Part shown: positions 7,947-14,362 of the stretch, one piece after another
Position numbering within the stretch: position 1 is the first letter of the stretch
How the letters are laid out: every line of letters starts with the position of its first letter
Source: Symbiodinium natans
Lineage: Eukaryota > Sar > Dinophyceae > Suessiales > Symbiodiniaceae
Direction: 5' to 3'
Length of the DNA stretch: 22,500 nt
Assembly: GCA_905221605.1 (NCBI GenBank)
Contig: CAJNDS010000530.1
Span: 1 to 22,500, forward strand
Notes under the pieces: model-generated
What the model was told of the DNA's origin: nothing
The model's database searches: none
What the model saw: only the letters and a program-made list of their open reading frames with translations
Translations under genes and position numbers: made by a program

Positions 7947-8032
7947 AAGGCAACCAAGGAAGAAAAACGGTGCCCTTTTTGGGTTAAATGAGGTTGTAAG
8001 GGAAACCAGAATAAGGGCCAATTCTGGGTCCT
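7947..8032. mobile_element. ME2 element fragment
   Basis: Shares the order CAAGGAAnAAAAACGGTGCCCTTTT ... AATAAGGGCC ... TCTGGGTCCTA with 15998-16207 and 18898-19012. The right terminus is intact; the left terminal repeat seen in the other two copies is not clear here. Non-coding. Confidence 0.65.
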
Positions 8033-8283
8033 ACTTGCATGCACACACACACACACATGCGCACCAAGGTTGTGATGGGTACTCATCTTCTCACTCTCCG
8101 CGATATGCACCCCTAAACTCCCCTAAACCCCAACGCAAACTCGGCGGCAAAACTTGCCTCAAGTCGGCGCTTGCCTAATAGTTAATAAGCAAACTTGCCT
8201 AATGGTCGATGGCCACGGCAAACCCCCACCACCCCCGCCACCACACGCCCCACCCCACCCACCCACCCACCTCCCCAACGTCC
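8033..8283. other. Unique-looking spacer, no gene seen
   Basis: A CA microsatellite (8040-8057), then sequence in which AACTTGCCTAATG occurs twice in similar form (8152-8182 and 8192-8204), then C/A-rich low-complexity sequence (8222-8275). Confidence 0.6.
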
Positions 8284-8388
8284 CTAGACCCCAGACCCTA
8301 GACCCTAGACCCTAGACCCTAAACCCTAGACCCTAGACCCTAACCCTAAACCCTAAACCCTAAACCCTATATACCCTAAACCCTAAAC
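8284..8388. repeat. CCCTAGA sub-array plus CCCTAAA array
   Basis: Five or six CCCTAGA units give way to CCCTAAA. The array abuts the exon at 8389-8459, and its last unit supplies the GTTTAG that would be the minus-strand donor. Confidence 0.95.
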
Positions 8389-8459
8389 CGGTCCTTGGTC
8401 TCATCCTGGAGCTTCTGGAGAGCCGCGGCGGCCTCATCCCGCGCAGTGGAGAGCTCCTC
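8389..8459 (-). CDS. Coiled-coil exon ending on a telomere-derived donor
   Basis: Acceptor CCTCCAG|GAGGAG. The peptide begins EELSTARDEAAAALQKL and ends QDETKD, then CG|GTTTAGGG. The donor GT is the start of the TTTAGGG array itself. The island is 71 nt: 23 codons plus two bases. The EL..ARDEAAAALQ stretch resembles family II. Strongly amphipathic and helical. CCCTAAA on the left and TTTAGGG on the right make this a clear bracketed exon. Function unknown. Confidence 0.65.
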
Positions 8460-8492
8460 CTGGAGGTTCCAAAAGTAGCAAAGGGTTCCGTT

Positions 8493-8605
8493 CGGGTTTA
8501 GGGTTTAGGGTTTAGGGTTTAGGGTTTAGGGTTTAGGGTTTAGGGTTTAGGGTTTAGGGTTTAGGGTTTAGGGTTTCGGGTTTAGGGTTTCGGGTTTAGG
8601 GTTCG
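8493..8605. repeat. TTTAGGG array
   Basis: About 14 units, the last few with TTTCGGG changes, on the acceptor side of the 8389-8459 exon. Confidence 0.97.
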
Positions 8606-8703
8606 GGGCTTAAGGCTGACAAGGGTTAAGGGTTGATGAGGTGACCCCAAACAACATGTGTCTTATGGCCTCTGGTACCAACACAGCCATCCATACAACG
8701 CCT

Positions 8704-8791
8704 TAAGCCCTAAACCCTAAACCCCCAACCCTAAACCCTAAACCCTAAACCCTAAACCCTAAACCCTAAACCCTAAACCCTAAACCTCCCA

Positions 8792-8820
<29 letters not shown>
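8704..8820. repeat. CCCTAAA array followed by G29 run
   Basis: Eleven or so CCCTAAA units (8704-8787), then a 29-nt G homopolymer (8792-8820). A C-rich telomeric strand is thus joined directly to a G homopolymer, capable of hairpin or quadruplex formation. Confidence 0.95.
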
Positions 8821-8822
<2 letters not shown>

Positions 8823-9100
8823 ATTGGGGTTAGGTCTTCAAAGCCTGAGCTGCCACCTTGAAACCAGACATGCGAGACACAACTTGCTGTAGGGTTGAGG
8901 GTTTAGGATTTAGGGTGTTAGGGGTTTAAGGGTTAGAGGTGTGGGGGGGTCTAGGGTATAGGGTTGAGGAGTTTAAGGGCTCAGAGGTTTCGGGCTTCAG
9001 GAAACAAGCTCCTAAGCCTATGCCCGGAACCCTATGCCCAGAAATCCGATCAGAAGATTTGCTGCGACGTGAGACAATCTCAAGCTCTGGCCCGTGACAC

Positions 9101-9164
9101 ACCCTAAACCCTAAACCCTAAACCCTAAACCCTAAACCCTAAACCCTAAACCCTAAACCCCAAA
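9101..9164. repeat. CCCTAAA array
   Basis: Nine units, donor side of the exon at 9192-9258. Confidence 0.96.
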
Positions 9165-9191
9165 CCCACCTCAATCCCTCCATCCCCCAAC

Positions 9192-9258
9192 TCCAAGCGT
9201 CCAGCTGGCCCTGGACTTGTTCCAGCTCATCTCGGACATCAGCTCCCTGGGCCTCTTC
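9192..9258 (-). CDS. Coiled-coil exon, family I
   Basis: Acceptor AGATCCAG|GAAGAG. The peptide begins EEAQGADVRDELEQVQGQLD. Residues 9 (R), 12 (L), 15 (V) and 19 (L) align with 2666 and 5620. A GT donor occurs at TTGGA|GTTGGG (67 nt), whereas a GC donor after LD would give 60 nt in phase 0; the 3' boundary is unresolved. CCCTAAA on the left, TTTAGGG on the right. Function unknown. Confidence 0.6.
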
Positions 9259-9265
9259 CTGGATC

Positions 9266-9406
9266 TTAGGGTTTAGGGTTTATAGGCATTTATAGGGTTT
9301 AGGGTTTAGGGTTTAGGGTTTAGGGTGTAGGGTTTAGGGTTTAGGCTTCAGGGTTTAGGGTTGAGTCACGGGTTGAGGGTTTAGGGTTCAGGGTTTAGGG
9401 TTCAGG
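9266..9406. repeat. TTTAGGG array with variants
   Basis: TTTAGGG with TATAGGC, GTAGGG and TTCAGGG variants, acceptor side of the exon at 9192-9258. Confidence 0.93.
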
Positions 9407-9590
9407 CTGTAGTTGCTAGAAGTGGGACCTTTGCTGCGAAACGTGTTGTGCCCCATTGTACACTGATTAACGTCAAGGGCCCATGTACCTCAGAGCCCTT
9501 CAAAAAGGTAAGGGGACATACTACGGACCATGTAACTACTTAGATCCTTCTTGGGCGGCTAGGGGGTCAAATCAGACTCGTCTTTTGCCT
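9407..9590. other. Unique-looking spacer
   Basis: Contains GGACCATGTAACTAC (9532-9546), similar to GGGACCATGTAACTTCC near 5905, hinting at a shared decayed palindromic element. No gene seen. Confidence 0.55.
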
Positions 9591-9718
9591 CCACCCTAGA
9601 CCCTAGACCCTAGAACCTAGACCCTAGACCCTAAACCCTAAGCCCTAAACCCTGAACCCTAAACCCTAAACCCTAAACCCTAAACCCTAAACCCCAAAAC
9701 CCTAAACCCTAAACCCTT
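9591..9718. repeat. CCCTAGA then CCCTAAA array
   Basis: Four or five CCCTAGA units, then CCCTAAA with two variants, directly left of the 9730-9816 exon. Confidence 0.95.
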
Positions 9719-9729
9719 AGCCAAGCGGC

Positions 9730-9816
9730 CTGCTTCAGCCGGGAGCGCAGGGTCCCCTGCACCTTGAGCAGCTCGCGGTTCGTCCCCTCCAGGCGGTGGA
9801 GCTCGGAGGCCAACGC
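9730..9816 (-). CDS. Coiled-coil exon (up to 29 codons)
   Basis: Longest coiled-coil island in the window. Acceptor CATGGAG|GCGTTG. The peptide begins ALASELHRLEGTNRELLK and continues VQGTLRSRLKQ to a GC donor, CAG|GCCGCT (87 nt, phase 0). An alternative GT donor at AAG|GTGCAG would give 54 nt, the family II length; the continued coding-like Leu/Arg pattern favours the longer form. It is preceded in gene order by the exon at 9889, across a 72-nt putative intron that is mostly telomere repeat. Function unknown. Confidence 0.6.
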
Positions 9817-9827
9817 CTCCATGTGTT

Positions 9828-9880
9828 AGGTTTAGGGTTTAGGGTTTAGGGTTTAGGGCTCAGGGTTGAGGGTTTAGGGG
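9828..9880. repeat. TTTAGGG array in a 72-nt intron
   Basis: Seven or so TTTAGGG-like units occupy most of 9817-9888 between two minus-strand exons. The junctions share GGAG|GC on both sides. Confidence 0.9.
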
Positions 9881-9888
9881 GCCATGGC

Positions 9889-9934
9889 CTCCGCCGCGTC
9901 GGCTGCGGACGCGGCCGCAGCATCCTTCTCCGCC
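9889..9934 (-). CDS. Ala-rich exon, family III (divergent copy)
   Basis: Acceptor CTGCAG|GGCGGAG, the same as the other family III exons. Reading after one base gives AEKDAAAASAADAAE, with an apparent GC donor GAG|GCCATG (46 nt). The AEK start and AAD motif match AEKAAAVPAADED at 11471, 12296 and 13681, with two extra codons. It is the most 3' member of the alternating IV-III array. Almost pure Ala/Glu/Asp/Lys/Ser, probably a helical or flexible linker. Confidence 0.55.
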
Positions 9935-10163
9935 CTGCAGTGTGGGCGGGGTGGGACCCTGAGGGTCCATGTGCGGTTTAGGGTTTAGGGTTTCGGGGTT
10001 TAGGGTTCAGGGTGAACATTGACAAGCCTACTGCTGGACGCCAACCCAATCGGCTGCAGTGCATCTCATTTCAAGAACACGAACCCCAAACCTCCCCCCC
10101 AAAGGGGGCGGGGGAAGGGGGGGGGGGAAGGTGAAGGTTCGAGAGCTGACCCTAGGGTTTACT
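9935..10163. other. Spacer with short TTTAGGG block
   Basis: TTTAGGG remnant at 9974-10012, unique sequence, then a C7/G-run purine-rich tract (10091-10135). No gene seen. Confidence 0.55.
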
Positions 10164-10210
10164 TGGGATGTTCCCCCTCCTGATACAAACAGTCCTCCCT
10201 ATTATGATCG
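10164..10210. mobile_element. ME1 one-armed copy
   Basis: TGGGATGTTCCCCCTCCTGA followed by TACAAACAGTCCTCCCTATTATGATC. This matches one arm of the hairpin at 1401-1496 and, reverse-complemented, the copies at 16101-16142 and 18091-18130. Confidence 0.65.
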
Positions 10211-10227
10211 TGGGCTCTGAGGCATCT

Positions 10228-10350
10228 CCCTAAGCGTCCATGTACCTATGTAGCATATACTTGGCCCCTAAAGCTACTATATAGGAACCCCTTTAAGGGA
10301 ACCCCTTTAAGGCCCAAGTATCTACTATATAGGTGCATGGACCCTTTGGG
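10228..10350. mobile_element. Palindromic element (ME3)
   Basis: Imperfect inverted repeat. Left arm 10228-10270 contains GTCCATGTACCTATGTAG and ATACTTGGCCC; right arm 10308-10350 contains the complementary GGCCCAAGTAT and TATAGGTGCATGGAC. The centre carries two AACCCCTTTAAGG units. TATACTTGGGCCC also occurs alone at 21591-21603, so the family has other decayed members. No coding capacity. Confidence 0.7.
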
Positions 10351-10377
10351 TCTGTGCAAAATGATGCAGCTCACTAC

Positions 10378-10430
10378 CATGGCCCTCCAACGGCGACGGC
10401 AAACGGTGTGAGGCCCTGTTGCGGCTGCCC
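10378..10430 (-). other. Weak exon candidate
   Basis: GC-rich stretch with acceptor CAACAG|GGCCTC and donor ATG|GTAGTG on the minus strand. Neither frame (GLTPFAVAVGGP or ASHRLPSPLEGH) resembles the coiled-coil families. Listed only because it is a GC island beside a TTTAGGG array. Confidence 0.2.
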
Positions 10431-10433
10431 AAC

Positions 10434-10496
10434 AGGGTTTAGGGTTTAGGGTTTAGGGTTTAGGGTTTAGGGTTCAGGGTTCAGGGTTTAGGGTTT
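10434..10496. repeat. TTTAGGG array
   Basis: Nine units, two with TTCAGGG. Confidence 0.96.
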
Positions 10497-10592
10497 GGAT
10501 TTGGGTCTCCGATTGCAGCCTTCGGGCAATTCAACACCCCCCAGAAACTTCACGGGACATGCTGCGCTGGGTTCTTTTTGAAGGAACTGAAA

Positions 10593-10701
10593 TGGGGGTT
10601 TCCAAAAATAGGGGTACCCTTTTTGGGGGGTCCCTTTAAGGGGCTTCTATTCTGTTTGGGATATAGCAAGAGGGTACCCCTATTTTTGGGAAATACCCAA
10701 A
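10593..10701. mobile_element. MITE-like element with GGGGTACCCT terminal repeats
   Basis: Terminal inverted repeats of about 25 nt: TTTCCAAAAATAGGGGTACC at 10599-10618 and its complement, with one extra base, at 10673-10693, around about 50 nt of interior. The 85-codon plus-strand frame starting at 10578 (containing GFPKIGVPFLGGP) is a translation of the element, not a gene. I recall similar peptide strings in dinoflagellate gene predictions, a memory I cannot verify here. Confidence 0.75.
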
Positions 10702-10909
10702 TGATGAGCTGCCATGATAATTTGCCATTAAACCTCTTCCTTAACAGTGCAGGGTTTGGGGGCTTACGGTTTGGAGGGTTGGGGGCTTTGAGCTTGGTGT
10801 TTCGGGGGTTTGAGGGAAGAGGGTTTAGGACTTAGGGTTTAGGGTTTGGGGTTTGGGGTTTGGGGTTAAGGGCCCAAAGAAACCTTAAAAACCCTAAACC
10901 CCCCGAGGC

Positions 10910-10975
10910 CCTGCGGCTGAGCGACCGCAGCTCCTCCAGCTGCGCTCGAAGGTTTGCCAACTCGGCGGAGGATGC
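10910..10975 (-). CDS. Coiled-coil exon, family IV copy 1
   Basis: Exon of 66 nt with acceptor TTCGCGAG|GCATCC. The peptide begins ASSAELANLRAQLEELRS and ends LSRR, followed by GCCTCGG, so an apparent GC donor. It matches the copies at 12123, 12689 and 14297 almost base for base over the core (GAGTTGGC...CTGGAGGAGCTG). Classic Leu-heptad coiled coil. It has diverged most from the other copies (GCAAAC for GCCAAA; CGG for CAG), so it probably belongs to an older duplication. The left flank is a short CCCTAAA remnant, the right a short TTTAGGG array (11005-11030). Confidence 0.7.
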
Positions 10976-11030
10976 CTCGCGAAGCTCGTGATTGGCAACT
11001 TAACCGGGTTTAGGGTTTAGGGTTTAGGGT

Positions 11031-11291
11031 CAGCATGGGTCCCATGTAGCTACCCTTAGCAAAAGTATGCCAAAGGGCCTGCCAAGGCTGTCTGGTCCCC
11101 GAAATTCGTGTTGAGCAATCTTGTATGCCACCTAGGCAATAAACCCTGGCCCCTAAGCTCTAAACCCTGCGCCCAATATGTGAAACGAAACCTTAAACTA
11201 TAGGCTCCTTAAGGGAAGGGGATTTCTTGAAGGGGGGGTAGGTACCTCGGAACCTTAGGGCCTTAAGGGACGCTTAGGGAGCCTTAGAGAA
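11031..11291. other. Unique-looking spacer
   Basis: No array and no accepted coding island. Several CCTTAAGGG-type palindromic hexamers near 11208-11290 suggest a decayed foldback element. Confidence 0.5.
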
Positions 11292-11352
11292 TGGTGGGGA
11301 GTATTTTGGGGACCCTTGGGTTACATACCCCCTTGAACCCTCCTCCCTTAAG
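11292..11352. mobile_element. ME4 dispersed element, copy 1
   Basis: Matches 14094-14153 in inverted orientation over about 58 nt. Shared core, read here: GGTGGGGAGTATT, then CCCTTGGGTTACATA, then CCCCCTTGAACCCTCCTCCCT. Non-coding. Confidence 0.7.
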
Positions 11353-11470
11353 GAACCGATATACGGGCTTCAAGGCTTGGGGACATGCTTGGGGGATGGC
11401 TTCTCTTCACTTTGTAGGGTTTAAAGGCTTCCGGGCAGGGGGGGGGAAGACTGGTTCAGGTTTAGGTCAG

Positions 11471-11510
11471 GTCCTCGTCGGCAGCTGGCACGGCCGCCGG
11501 CTTCTCCGCC
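11471..11510 (-). CDS. Ala-rich exon, family III copy (no GT donor)
   Basis: Island of 40 nt with acceptor ACGCCAG|GGCGGAG. After one base the peptide is AEKPAAVPAADED. It is followed by CTGACC where the copy at 13681 has GTGAGT, so the canonical donor is lost. A GA donor (GAG|GACCTG), which would remove one codon and keep the phase, is possible because non-canonical donors are known in dinoflagellates. Otherwise this copy is dead. It differs from 13681 by one Ala-to-Pro change. Part of the alternating IV-III array. Confidence 0.5.
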
Positions 11511-11640
11511 CTGGCGTGTCGCGGAGAGAGAGGAGCATCTAGGAAGGGTTGGGGGTATGGGGCTTGGGATTCAGGATGGGTTAGGGTCTAATGAGAGGGT
11601 TGGCAGAATAGCTTCTGGTTCTTCTTCTTCTTGGGCGCAC
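11511..11640. repeat. Duplicated intron flank
   Basis: TTCTTCTTCTTGGGCGCA near 11622-11640 and TTTTTTCAAGGAGGCTTCC at 11692-11710 recur at 12528-12544 and 12548-12564. The intron sequence was therefore duplicated along with the exons. Confidence 0.65.
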
Positions 11641-11687
11641 AAACCCTAAACCCTAAACCCTGAACCCTAAACCCTAAACCCTAAACA
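11641..11687. repeat. CCCTAAA array
   Basis: Six to seven units, one CCCTGAA. Confidence 0.95.
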
Positions 11688-11807
11688 TCGTTTTTTCAAG
11701 GAGGCTTCCAAAAAAGAAAACGGGAGCGCCGCGCCGGAGCGCCCATGGCGGTCGGCTACAGCGCTGCTGAGTCAAACCCGAAGCCTTACTCTAAACCTCC
11801 AGTGGCT

Positions 11808-11893
11808 TGGGGTTTAGGGTTTAGGGATGAGGGTTTAGGGTTTAGGGATTAGGGTTTAGGGATTAGGGTTTCAGGGTTTAGGGTTTAGGGGCT
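11808..11893. repeat. TTTAGGG array with GATTAGGG variants
   Basis: About eleven units, several GATTAGGG or GATGAGGG. GC-rich sequence between this and the previous array (11725-11775) shows no convincing exon. Confidence 0.9.
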
Positions 11894-12004
11894 GTGCTTA
11901 TGCTTGAGGGCTCGGGGGTTTGGGGGAATTCAGGCTACGGTGGGATTGGTGACTTTGAATGTTCAGGCTTTTGGAGGTGGAAGGAAGGAAGCCCAAAAGC
12001 CCCA

Positions 12005-12085
12005 AACCCCTGAACCCTAAACCCTGAACCCTAAACCCTGAACCCCTGAACCCCTGACCCCTGAACCCTGACCCTAAACCCTAAA
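12005..12085. repeat. CCCTGAA/CCCTAAA array
   Basis: Degenerate array dominated by CCCTGAA and CCCCTGAA, left of the exon at 12123-12188. Confidence 0.9.
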
Positions 12086-12122
12086 GGAAGCCCCAAGCCC
12101 TACACCACCCCCAAAAAAAGAC

Positions 12123-12188
12123 CCTGCGGCTGAGCGACTGCAGCTCCTCCAGCTGCGCCCGAAGTTTGGCCAACTCGGCGGAAGCCTC
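12123..12188 (-). CDS. Coiled-coil exon, family IV copy 2
   Basis: Exon of 66 nt with acceptor CCTTCAG|GAGGCT and a canonical donor AGG|GTCTTT. The peptide begins EASAELAKLRAQLEELQS and ends LSRR. Its acceptor lies one codon away from that of its sister copies, but the exon keeps 22 codons. It is preceded in gene order by the family III exon at 12296 across a 107-nt intron that is mostly TTTAGGG on the plus strand. One of the best boundaries in the array. Confidence 0.7.
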
Positions 12189-12189
12189 C

Positions 12190-12259
12190 TGAAGGGTTTA
12201 GGGTAAGTTTAGGGTTTAGGGTTTAGGGTTTAGGGTTTAGGGTTTAGGGTTTAGGGTTT
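12190..12259. repeat. TTTAGGG array in a 107-nt intron
   Basis: Nine units, one TAAGTTTAGGG. It fills most of 12189-12295. The rest is a CCAAAAAATTGATAGGGTTACC segment that is repeated beside the family III exon at 13681. Confidence 0.95.
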
Positions 12260-12295
12260 ACCAAAAAATTGATAGGGTTACCTACGAGTACTCAG

Positions 12296-12335
12296 GTCCT
12301 CGTTGGCAGCTGGCACGGCCGCCGCCTTCTCCGCC
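12296..12335 (-). CDS. Ala-rich exon, family III copy (no GT donor)
   Basis: Island of 40 nt with acceptor CTCCAG|GGCGGAG. The peptide after one base is AEKAAAVPAANED. Followed by CTGAGT where 13681 has GTGAGT: a single G-to-C change removes the canonical donor, as at 11471. A GA donor one codon earlier is the alternative. Sits in the alternating IV-III array. Confidence 0.5.
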
Positions 12336-12688
12336 CTGGAGCGGGTGAAAGAACTTTAGGGCGGTTTGGGGGCAAGGGGCTTGGGATGTAGGATGCTTCT
12401 GGCCTAGACCCCTCAAGTACCCTGTAAGATGCCCAGAATACCCCCATTAAGGTACCCTTAGGTCCCTTATTGAGGGGTGCTTGGCGGTGTGCAGGAGGGT
12501 GTAAAGAAAAGGTAGGCGGAGGATATTTTTCTTCTTGGGCGCATCAGATGTTCAAGGAGGCTTTCAACCATCAACCCGAAACCCTAAACGCAAACCCTAA
12601 ACCCTAGACCCTAAACCCTAAACCCTAAACTGGGGCTTTGCATCTTCAGGATTTGGGAGGAAGCCCAGAACCGTCAACCTCCTGAGGC
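12336..12688. other. Duplicated intron with CCCTAAA array
   Basis: Contains CTTCTTGGGCGCATCA and TTCAAGGAGGCTTTC (12531-12564), which parallel 11625-11710, then a CCCTAAA array (12591-12629). Palindromic GGTACCCTTAGGTCCC sequence lies at 12452-12467. No gene seen. Confidence 0.6.
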
Positions 12689-12754
12689 ACTGCAGCTGAG
12701 CGACTGCAGCTCCTCCAGCTGCGCCCGAAGTTTGGCCAACTCGGCCAAAGTGGC
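12689..12754 (-). CDS. Coiled-coil exon, family IV copy 3
   Basis: Exon of 66 nt with acceptor CTTCGCGAG|GCCACT. The peptide begins ATLAELAKLRAQLEELQS and ends LSCS, where the other copies have LSRR. The sequence around the donor is TGCAGTGCCTC, giving either GC after AGT or GT two bases earlier; the latter shifts phase. Core identical in amino acids to copy 2. CCCTAAA on the left, long TTTAGGG array on the right. Confidence 0.68.
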
Positions 12755-12763
12755 CTCGCGAAG

Positions 12764-12835
12764 GGTTTAGGGATTAGGGATTAGGGTTTAGGGTTTAGGG
12801 TTTAGGGTTTAGGGTTTAGGGTTTAGGGTTTAGGG
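12764..12835. repeat. TTTAGGG array
   Basis: Ten units beginning with two GATTAGG variants. Confidence 0.96.
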
Positions 12836-12940
12836 GAGCTCGCCCTACCAGCAGAAGTTCATAGAGCCCAGGCTTGAAGGGGTCGAGGAGGCGAGTAGGT
12901 TACTAGGCCCCACAATCATCATCAACGTTCCTATTAAGAC

Positions 12941-13049
12941 TTAGGGTTTAGGGTGTAGGGGTTTAGGGGTTTAGGGGTTTAGGGGTTTAGGGGTTTAGGG
13001 GTTTAGGGGTTTAGGGGTTTAGGGGTTTAGGGGTTTAGGGGTTCAGGGG

Positions 13050-13083
<34 letters not shown>
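12941..13083. repeat. Octamer TTTAGGGG array ending in G31
   Basis: Two heptamers, then about ten 8-nt TTTAGGGG units (about 12957-13046), then a 31-nt G homopolymer (13053-13083). The longest homopolymer in the window follows the array with the extra G, which suggests slippage of the same G run. Confidence 0.95.
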
Positions 13084-13330
13084 CTTACAAGGATGTGACA
13101 GGCCAAGCTGGTATACGTCGAAGTACTTAGAAAATGAATGGGTTTCGGATGGATCCTGGAAAGCTACTCAACCCTAAACCCTAAACCCTATTTCCTCGAA
13201 ACCCTCGAAACCCTGATCCCCTCAATTCCCGACACCAAACATCCTAAATACTAAGCTCATGTTCAAATCGGCGGGGGTGCTGTGTGCGAGAGCCTTCTGC
13301 AACGTTAATGGCGCCTTTCCGTTGGAGGGT
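13084..13330. other. Spacer, no gene accepted
   Basis: Short CCCTAAA block at 13171-13190 plus unique-looking sequence. Overlapping minus-strand frames across 13222-13571 show no domain. Confidence 0.5.
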
Positions 13331-13379
13331 TCACAGTCCTTTAGCACTGTGAGGCGACAATCCTGTAGCACTGTGAGGA
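13331..13379. repeat. Tandem 25-nt repeat with hairpin
   Basis: AGTCCTTTAGCACTGTGAGG at 13335-13354 recurs with two changes at 13360-13379. The first copy with its left flank forms a TCACAGT...ACTGTGA hairpin (13331-13352). Confidence 0.8.
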
Positions 13380-13680
13380 TCCCGAAATTAAGCAAAGAAC
13401 CCCAAACCCCCAAGCCTTGCGACCCCAAGCCTTAAACCCTATAAGTCCTAAACCTTGACTCCCTTGCTTAAGTCTTTTTTGAATCTCGGGATCTAGGAGG
13501 AGCTTCGAGACTTGCGGACGCGTGAGGGCTTTGGGATTGATTCCTCTCAACTTTATAGCGTTAAAAGGCACCCAGGATTTAGGGGATTTATACTACAGGG
13601 GGTGAAAACTGGTTAAGCATTGACTGTTCCGCGCGGGGATTAGGGGTGGCCCAAAAAGTTGATAGGGTTTACCTACTCAC

Positions 13681-13720
13681 GTCCTCGTCGGCAGCTGGCA
13701 CGGCCGCCGCCTTCTCCGCC
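13681..13720 (-). CDS. Ala-rich exon, family III copy with GT donor
   Basis: Island of 40 nt with acceptor CATTCCAG|GGCGGAG and strong donor GAC|GTGAGT. After one base the peptide is AEKAAAVPAADED, then a codon boundary, which feeds in frame into a family IV exon (phase 0). This is the reference family III copy because its donor is intact. In the other direction the family IV exon would have to supply two bases of the first codon, which the visible donors do not do neatly; the junction is unresolved. Ala/Glu/Asp-rich, function unknown. Confidence 0.62.
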
Positions 13721-14093
13721 CTGGAATGTGGCACTGAGAACGGAGCATTGAGGGAGGTTTAATGATTTCGCCGAACTCTCAGCCTTAACTTAAACCCGAA
13801 ACCCGAAACCCCAAACCCTTTCAAACCGCAACCACAAACCCTAAACTCTAAACTCCACAAGCTCCAGGGTGTGGGGTGTATGGCTTCAGGGTTGTGGACG
13901 AACTCGAGGTTGATATTTGGTTTAGGGACTGGGTTTAGGGCTCTGGGCTTCCTGTTCAAGGAACATAGACTGAAGCAGAGACCGAGAAAGGGCTTGTGAT
14001 TTTGAGAGAAACTTTGCTAGTTTTGAGGAAAATGAAGGGTACATGTTTCAGATACTAGGTGCCAGGGTGTGTCTGTGCTTTAGCTACAGGGCT
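13721..14093. other. Spacer, no gene accepted
   Basis: Decayed CCCTAAA and TTTAGGG mixtures at 13780-13860 and 13910-13950, then A/G-rich unique-looking sequence. The 66-codon minus-strand frame (13759-13959) is repeat-derived. Confidence 0.55.
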
Positions 14094-14153
14094 CTTCAGG
14101 GAGGGGGGGTTCAAGGGGGGCTATGTAACCCAAGGTTCCCTAATACTCCCCAC
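14094..14153. mobile_element. ME4 dispersed element, copy 2 (inverted)
   Basis: Reverse-complement match to 11292-11352, with the GTTCAAGGGGG...TATGTAACCCAAGG...ATACTCCCCACC order preserved. Ends near the ACTCCCCACC motif in both copies. Confidence 0.7.
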
Positions 14154-14257
14154 CGAAGCTTCCACTAGGGCGGCTATGTTTAGGGTACCGATATCTGGCT
14201 AAACCCTAAACTACCTTAAACCCTGAACCCTAAACCCTAAAACTCCCAACCCCTAAA

Positions 14258-14279
14258 CCCCCCCCCCCCCCCCCCCCCC
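14258..14279. repeat. C22 homopolymer
   Basis: Twenty-two Cs continuous with a CCCTAAACCC remnant and followed by GCCCCCGCCCCC up to the exon at 14297. Confidence 0.95.
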
Positions 14280-14296
14280 GCCCCCGCCCCCACGCC

Positions 14297-14362
14297 CCTG
14301 CGGCTGAGCGACTGCAGCTCCTCCAGCTGCGCCCGAAGCTTGTCCAACTCGGCCGAAGAGGC
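14297..14362 (-). CDS. Coiled-coil exon, family IV copy 4
   Basis: Exon of 66 nt with acceptor TCTGCAAG|GCCTCT. The peptide begins ASSAELDKLRAQLEELQS and ends LSRR, followed by GGCGTGG. The 3' sequence offers a GC donor after one extra base or a GT after three, so the boundary is uncertain. Most 5' member of the IV-III array in gene order. Downstream C-rich tract and CCCTAAA remnant on the left; CCCTAAA array (14401-14440) also on the right, an exception to the bracketing rule. Confidence 0.66.

Noticed and set aside
10578-10835. 85-codon plus-strand frame with GFPKIGVPFLG
   Set aside because: The recognisable part is the translation of a small inverted-repeat element and the rest is decayed TTTAGGG sequence.
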